64,000 bases of DNA. It comes from Rhodospirillales bacterium (GTDB lineage: Bacteria > Pseudomonadota > Alphaproteobacteria > Acetobacterales > Acetobacteraceae). The notes under the pieces were generated by a model. That model searched no databases. It saw only the letters and a list, made by a program, of their open reading frames with translations, and was not told the DNA's origin. The position numbers and the translations under genes were made by a program. Within the stretch, counting starts at the first letter, position 1; every line of letters begins with the position of its first letter. Where the stretch lies: contig JANXTF010000095.1 of the NCBI GenBank assembly GCA_025352565.1, forward strand, positions 1 to 64,000. Direction: 5' to 3'. Shown piece by piece: positions 60,234 through 64,000 of this stretch.

Positions 60234-61193
60234 TCATTCGTTCGGGAAGTGGCAGGCGACCATCGACGCGCCCACTTCGCGCCACGCGGGCTCCGTCTCG
60301 CGGCAGACCGGCTGCGCCATCGGGCAGCGCGTGTGGAACCGGCAGCCGCTGGGCATCCGCGCGGGGCTCGGGATTTCACCGACGAGCGGCACGCGCGGCT
60401 TGGCGCGCTGCGCCACCGGGTCGGGCTCCGGCACGGCGGCGAGCAGGGCGCGTGTGTAGGGGTGGCGGGGGGCCGAAAACAACGCGTCGCGGGGCGCGAG
60501 TTCCGCGAGGTGGCCGAGATACATCACGGCCACCCGGTCGCACACATGGCGCACCACCGCGAGGTCGTGGGACACGAACAGGCACGCCATGCCGTGCGCG
60601 CGCTGAAGATCGACCAGCAGGTTGAGGATCTGCGCCCGCACCGACACGTCGAGCGCCGAAACCGGCTCGTCGCACACCAGCAGCGCCGGGCGCAGCGCCA
60701 GCGCGCGGGCGATCACGATACGCTGGCGCTGGCCGCCGGAAAACTGGTGCGGGTAGCGCGCGGCATCCTCCGGCCGCAGACCGCACTCCGTCAGCAGCAG
60801 CGCAACCCGTTCGCGCAACGCGGCACCCCGCGCGAGGCCGCGCACCAGCAGCGGCTCGCCCACGGCTGCCCCCACGGTCATTCGCGGGTTCAGCGAGGTC
60901 ACCGGGTCCTGGAACACCATCTGCATCCCCGCACGGGCGGCCCGCAAGGCGGCGCGGCCGGCACCCACGATCTCGGTTCCGTCCACCATGACGCTGCCGT
61001 GCGTCACCGTCTGCAGGCCGACGATGGCGCGGGCCACGGTCGATTTCCCGCACCCGGATTCGCCCACCAGCCCGAGCGTCTCGTGGGCCTCGAGCGCGAA
61101 AGAGATGCCGTCCACGGCGCGCACGGGTGGCCCATTCCGGGCCGGGTAATGCACCGCGAGGTCGGTCACGCGCAGGGCGGGCGCGCCGCTCAC
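60234..61193 (-). CDS. Peptide-type ABC importer ATPase (DppF-like), system 3
   Basis: The protein is 319 residues with a GTG start overlapping the previous stop (61190-61193). It has Walker [10 protein letters not shown], signature QFSGGQRQR, Walker B ALLVCDEPVSALD, switch FVSHDLAV and the C-terminal motif GCRFHTRCPMAQPVC. It is the last gene of the third importer operon, order permease B, permease C, ATPase D, ATPase F. Confidence 0.92.
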   Translation of the reverse strand: MSGAPALRVTDLAVHYPARNGPPVRAVDGISFALEAHETLGLVGESGCGKSTVARAIVGLQTVTHGSVMVDGTEIVGAGRAALRAARAGMQMVFQDPVTSLNPRMTVGAAVGEPLLVRGLARGAALRERVALLLTECGLRPEDAARYPHQFSGGQRQRIVIARALALRPALLVCDEPVSALDVSVRAQILNLLVDLQRAHGMACLFVSHDLAVVRHVCDRVAVMYLGHLAELAPRDALFSAPRHPYTRALLAAVPEPDPVAQRAKPRVPLVGEIPSPARMPSGCRFHTRCPMAQPVCRETEPAWREVGASMVACHFPNE

Positions 61194-62140
61194 CGCACCG
61201 CCTCGGCGTGCCAGCAAGCCGACAGATGGCCGCGCGCGACCTCGCGCAACAGCGGCGTTTCGGCGCGGCAACGGGCGTCGGCCAGGGGGCAGCGCCCGGC
61301 GAAGCGGCAGCCGGTCGGGAACTCCGAGGGGGCCGGCACCCGCCCCTCGATCACCGCCAGGCGGGAGCGGGGCACGTCGGTCCGGCGCGGCAGGGCTGCC
61401 AGCAGCAGCGCGGTGTAGGGGTGGCGGGGGCGGGCAAAGATCGCCGCGGTGTCGCCGGTCTCGGCGATGCGCCCGGCATACATCACCGCGACCCGGTCGG
61501 CGATGTCGGCCACCACGCCCATGTCGTGCGTAATGAGCACGATGGCGGTGCCGCGCTCGATCGCGAGGCGGCGCAGCAGATCGAGGATCTGCGCCTGGAT
61601 CGTCACGTCGAGCGCCGTGGTGGGCTCGTCCGCGATCAGCACGGCGGGGCGGGCGATCAGCGCCGAGGCGATCATCACGCGCTGGCACATGCCGCCCGAC
61701 AGTTCGAACGGATACTGGTCGATGCGACGCGCGGGATCAGCGATGCCGACCTCGTCGAGCATCGCCAGCACCGCCGCGCGCGCCTGGCGAAGCGGCGATC
61801 CCGTCCCTTCGGCCACCTGCGCACCAACGGTGGAGAGCGGGTCCAGCGCCGCCTGCGGCTCCTGGAAGATCATCGACATGCGGCGTCCGCGCACAAGGCG
61901 CATCTGGCGTTCGCTCAGCACGGACAGGTTATCGCCATCGAGCGCCACGTATCCCCGATCCTGGCGAACCGCGTCGGGCAGGAGCCGCATGATGGCGTGC
62001 GCGGTCAGCGACTTGCCGCACCCGGATTCGCCCACCAGCGCCATGACCTCGCCGGGGGCCACCGCGAAACCGACGCCGTCCACCACGGCGGCGCCGCCGA
62101 TCAGCAGCCGCAAATCATGCACCGCGAGGGCGGGCGTCAT
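61190..62140 (-). CDS. Peptide-type ABC importer ATPase (DppD-like), system 3
   Basis: The protein is 316 residues. It has Walker [11 protein letters not shown], signature ELSGGMCQR (Cys in place of the usual Arg), Walker [14 protein letters not shown], switch LITHDMGV and the C-terminal motif GCRFAGRCPLADARC. It lies 6 bases downstream of the DppC-like gene. Confidence 0.92.
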   Translation of the reverse strand: MTPALAVHDLRLLIGGAAVVDGVGFAVAPGEVMALVGESGCGKSLTAHAIMRLLPDAVRQDRGYVALDGDNLSVLSERQMRLVRGRRMSMIFQEPQAALDPLSTVGAQVAEGTGSPLRQARAAVLAMLDEVGIADPARRIDQYPFELSGGMCQRVMIASALIARPAVLIADEPTTALDVTIQAQILDLLRRLAIERGTAIVLITHDMGVVADIADRVAVMYAGRIAETGDTAAIFARPRHPYTALLLAALPRRTDVPRSRLAVIEGRVPAPSEFPTGCRFAGRCPLADARCRAETPLLREVARGHLSACWHAEAVR

Positions 62141-62146
62141 CGGCTG

Positions 62147-62983
62147 CTACCGGCCGGCCGAGCGCGGGTCCAGCCGGTCGCGCAGCCAGTCGCCCATCAC
62201 GTTCACGCACACGACCAGGGTGAACAGCCCGAGGCCGGGGAACACCGTCAGCCACCAGGCGCGTTCCACGTATTGCCGCCCGGCGCTCATGATCGAGCCC
62301 CAGCTTGGCGCCGGCGGCTGGATGCCGAGGCCCAGGAACGACAACCCGGCCTCGAACAGGATCATCAGCCCGAACTCGCTGGTGGCCACCACCAGCAGGG
62401 GGCCGGCGATGTTGGGTAGGATGTGGCGGAGCAGGATACGCGCGGAGTCCGCGCCGGCCATTTCGGCCGCTGCGATAAACGGCAATCCCGCCACCTGCAA
62501 CGTGGCGGCGTAGGCCACCCGCGTGTAGCGCGGCCAGCGGGTGAGGCCGAGCACGAGCACCAGGGTGACGAAGCTGGGGCCGATCACGGCCACCGTCAGC
62601 ACCGCGAGCAGAATCGCGGGCACCGACAACATGGCATCGACGAAGCGCATGATGAGCGTCGCGGTCCAGCCCCGGAACCAACCGGCGGCCAGTCCCAGCA
62701 GCGTACCGACCACCAACGACACCGACACCGACAGGATCGCCACGATGAACGAGGCGCGCGCGCCGTACAGGATGCGCGACAGCAGATCGCGCCCGAGATC
62801 GTCGGTGCCGAGCGGGAACAGCCCCGCGCTGGCCGTGGCGCTCCCCGGCGGCTTCAGCCGCAGCAGCAACGACTGCCGCAGCGGGTCATGCGGTGAAATC
62901 CACGGCGCCAGCAAGGCGGCGGCGGCGAACAGCACGATCAGCAGCACGATGACCCGGATGCCGAACGAGACGCGCGGCCTCAC
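62147..62983 (-). CDS. Peptide-type ABC importer permease (DppC-like), system 3
   Basis: The protein is 278 residues with a GTG start overlapping the DppB stop by 4 bases. It has VIVLLIVLFAAAALLAPWISPHDPL, FPLGTDDLGRDLLSRILYGAR, the EAA-type loop AAEMAGADSARILLRHILPN, GLGIQPPAPSWGSIM and the C-terminal VMGDWLRDRLDPR. It is a standard DppC/OppC permease. Confidence 0.92.
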   Translation of the reverse strand: MRPRVSFGIRVIVLLIVLFAAAALLAPWISPHDPLRQSLLLRLKPPGSATASAGLFPLGTDDLGRDLLSRILYGARASFIVAILSVSVSLVVGTLLGLAAGWFRGWTATLIMRFVDAMLSVPAILLAVLTVAVIGPSFVTLVLVLGLTRWPRYTRVAYAATLQVAGLPFIAAAEMAGADSARILLRHILPNIAGPLLVVATSEFGLMILFEAGLSFLGLGIQPPAPSWGSIMSAGRQYVERAWWLTVFPGLGLFTLVVCVNVMGDWLRDRLDPRSAGR

Positions 62984-63900
62984 GCCATGCCCCGGATGCG
63001 CGGATCGATCGCGCTGTAGGCGAGATCGGTAGCCAGGTTGAGCGCGATGTAAACCATCGACACGAACAGCACGATCGCCTGCACCACCAGGAAGTCGCGC
63101 GCGAAGATGGACTGCATCGCGAGCTGCCCGATGCCGGGCCACGCGAACACCGTCTCCACGATCACCGCCCCCGCCAGCAGGTTGCCGACTTCGAGCGCAA
63201 CCACGGTGACGACGGGGATGGCCGCGTTGCGCAGCACGTGGCGCACCACGGCGGCACCCATGGAAAGCCCGCGCGCACGGGCGGCGGTGACGTAGTCGCG
63301 CCCCAGTTCCTCTAGCACGGAAATGCGGGTCATGCGTGCGAAGGTGGCCATCGCCAGCGCCCCCAGCACCACCGAGGGCATCACGAGCGATGCCGGCCCG
63401 TCGGCACCCGATGTCGGCAGCCAGTGCAACGAGACGCCGAACAACAGGATGAACAGGATGCCCGACCAGAAGGTCGGCAGGCTCTGCCCCGCCAGCACGA
63501 GCGCCGAGAGTAGGCGTTCCGTGACGCCGCCGCGCCACACCGCCATGGCAATGCCGGCGGGAATCCCGGTGACCAGCGCGAAGACCAGCGCGCCGGCGGC
63601 GAGCGCCATCGTATAGGGAAGGCGGCTTGCCACGATCAGCCAGACCGGCGCCCGCTGCACCAGCGACTGGCCAAGATCGAAATGCGCGAGGTCGCCGAGA
63701 TAGCCGAGATACTGCACCGCCAGCGGCCGGTCGAAACCCAGCGCGTGGCGCAACGCGGCAATCTGTTCGGCGGTGGCGCCCTCCGGCACCAGCAGCAGCG
63801 TTGGGTCGCCCGACAGCCGCATCACGAAGAAGACGATGGTGATGACGAGGAAGGTGGCGATGGCGGCCTGCAGCAGGCGCCGGGCGATGTAACGGCGCAT
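62980..63900 (-). CDS. Peptide-type ABC importer permease (DppB-like), system 3
   Basis: The protein is 306 residues. It has MRRYIARRLLQAAIATFLVI, FVMRLSGDPTLLLVPEGAT, FDLGQSLVQRAPV, the EAA loop ARARGLSMGAAVVRHVLRNAA and the C-terminal YSAIDPRIRG. Its ATG follows the stop of the truncated upstream gene by one base (TAG-G-ATG), so the two are probably coupled. Confidence 0.92.
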   Translation of the reverse strand: MRRYIARRLLQAAIATFLVITIVFFVMRLSGDPTLLLVPEGATAEQIAALRHALGFDRPLAVQYLGYLGDLAHFDLGQSLVQRAPVWLIVASRLPYTMALAAGALVFALVTGIPAGIAMAVWRGGVTERLLSALVLAGQSLPTFWSGILFILLFGVSLHWLPTSGADGPASLVMPSVVLGALAMATFARMTRISVLEELGRDYVTAARARGLSMGAAVVRHVLRNAAIPVVTVVALEVGNLLAGAVIVETVFAWPGIGQLAMQSIFARDFLVVQAIVLFVSMVYIALNLATDLAYSAIDPRIRGMA

Positions 63901-63901
63901 C

Positions 63902-64000
63902 CTAGCCGGGGGCTTTCGCGGACGAAGCCGTCATCGCGATGAGCCGCCCACCTGGCGGCGTGGCAATGACGGCCTTCACGTCGCGCGCGAGCAGGCCGCC
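63902..64000 (-). CDS. C-terminal fragment of an unidentified protein (cut by window end)
   Basis: Reading the minus strand from the window edge gives 32 residues including GGLLARDVKAVIATPPGGRL and the tail SSAKAPG, then TAG (63902-63904). I do not recognise the product. Its position, one base from the permease start, indicates that it belongs to the system 3 importer operon. It could be an associated hydrolase or amidase, since the tail does not look like a family-5 binding protein. Confidence 0.5.
   Translation of the reverse strand, partial: GGLLARDVKAVIATPPGGRLIAMTASSAKAPG

Overview
The window is very GC-rich (roughly two thirds G+C by eye) and densely packed. Many neighbouring genes share 4-base ATGA/GTGA start-stop overlaps. 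Gene content and order (aroQ-accB-accC, mutM next to ubiE-coaBC-dut, three peptide-type ABC importers, an alphaproteobacterial decarboxylase of type III fold) suggest an alphaproteobacterium. The metabolic flavour and repeat style resemble Rhodospirillales/Acetobacteraceae; this is an inference from family resemblance, not a database result. I see no rRNA, tRNA, CRISPR array or prophage.

Layout. 1-141 is the right end of an IS66-type element cut by the window edge. 348-2443 is an OmpR/EnvZ-type two-component pair. It is followed by an AlkA-like glycosylase, glycerol kinase, a FetAB-type exporter and an M20 peptidase. 7646-10047 is a three-gene block of proteins I cannot name, followed by a DUF2939 protein, xanthine-guanine phosphoribosyltransferase and CsaA. 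11722-17090 holds a gamma-glutamyltransferase, a molybdopterin oxidoreductase divergent from a short ModE-like regulator, and an ornithine-decarboxylase-type enzyme. 17414-20780 holds a YihY membrane protein and aroQ-accB-accC. 20830-28701 holds an NMT1-type binding protein with a flavin monooxygenase, aat, two secreted paralogues in an operon with msrQ, glgX and a fasciclin lipoprotein. 28741-31057 is a dehydratase/aldolase pair that looks like a sugar-acid route (GarD/GarL logic).

32292-37711 is a complete five-gene dipeptide/oligopeptide importer. 39121-40851 is a lone duplicated anion-type permease. 41135-46346 is a LacI-controlled sugar-acid island: regulator, enolase-superfamily dehydratase, binding protein and two permeases, but no ATPase. 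Its promoter carries a clear LacI-type palindrome. 46364-49616 is dut-coaBC-ubiE facing mutM. 49716-56911 is a second peptide-type importer with two different binding proteins, continuing into a CocE-like hydrolase and an AhpD-like protein. 59400-60184 is a hibernation factor overlapping a host-attachment/baeRF-like gene. 60234-63900 is a third peptide-type importer whose upstream gene is cut by the window end.

Structure not explained by genes. Short direct tandem repeats (14-18 bp units, 2 to 5.5 copies) sit at gene edges in at least eight places. They often contain the stop or start codon, and one of them creates a short leader frame ending TAG directly against the lacI ATG. Two palindromic REP-like clusters flank the second binding protein of the 49-57 kb operon, and one overlaps the likely start of the next permease. 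The best candidates for undescribed biology are the unknown block at 7.6-10 kb, the MsrQ operon with two secreted cysteine-pair paralogues but no MsrP, and the repeat-built lacI leader.
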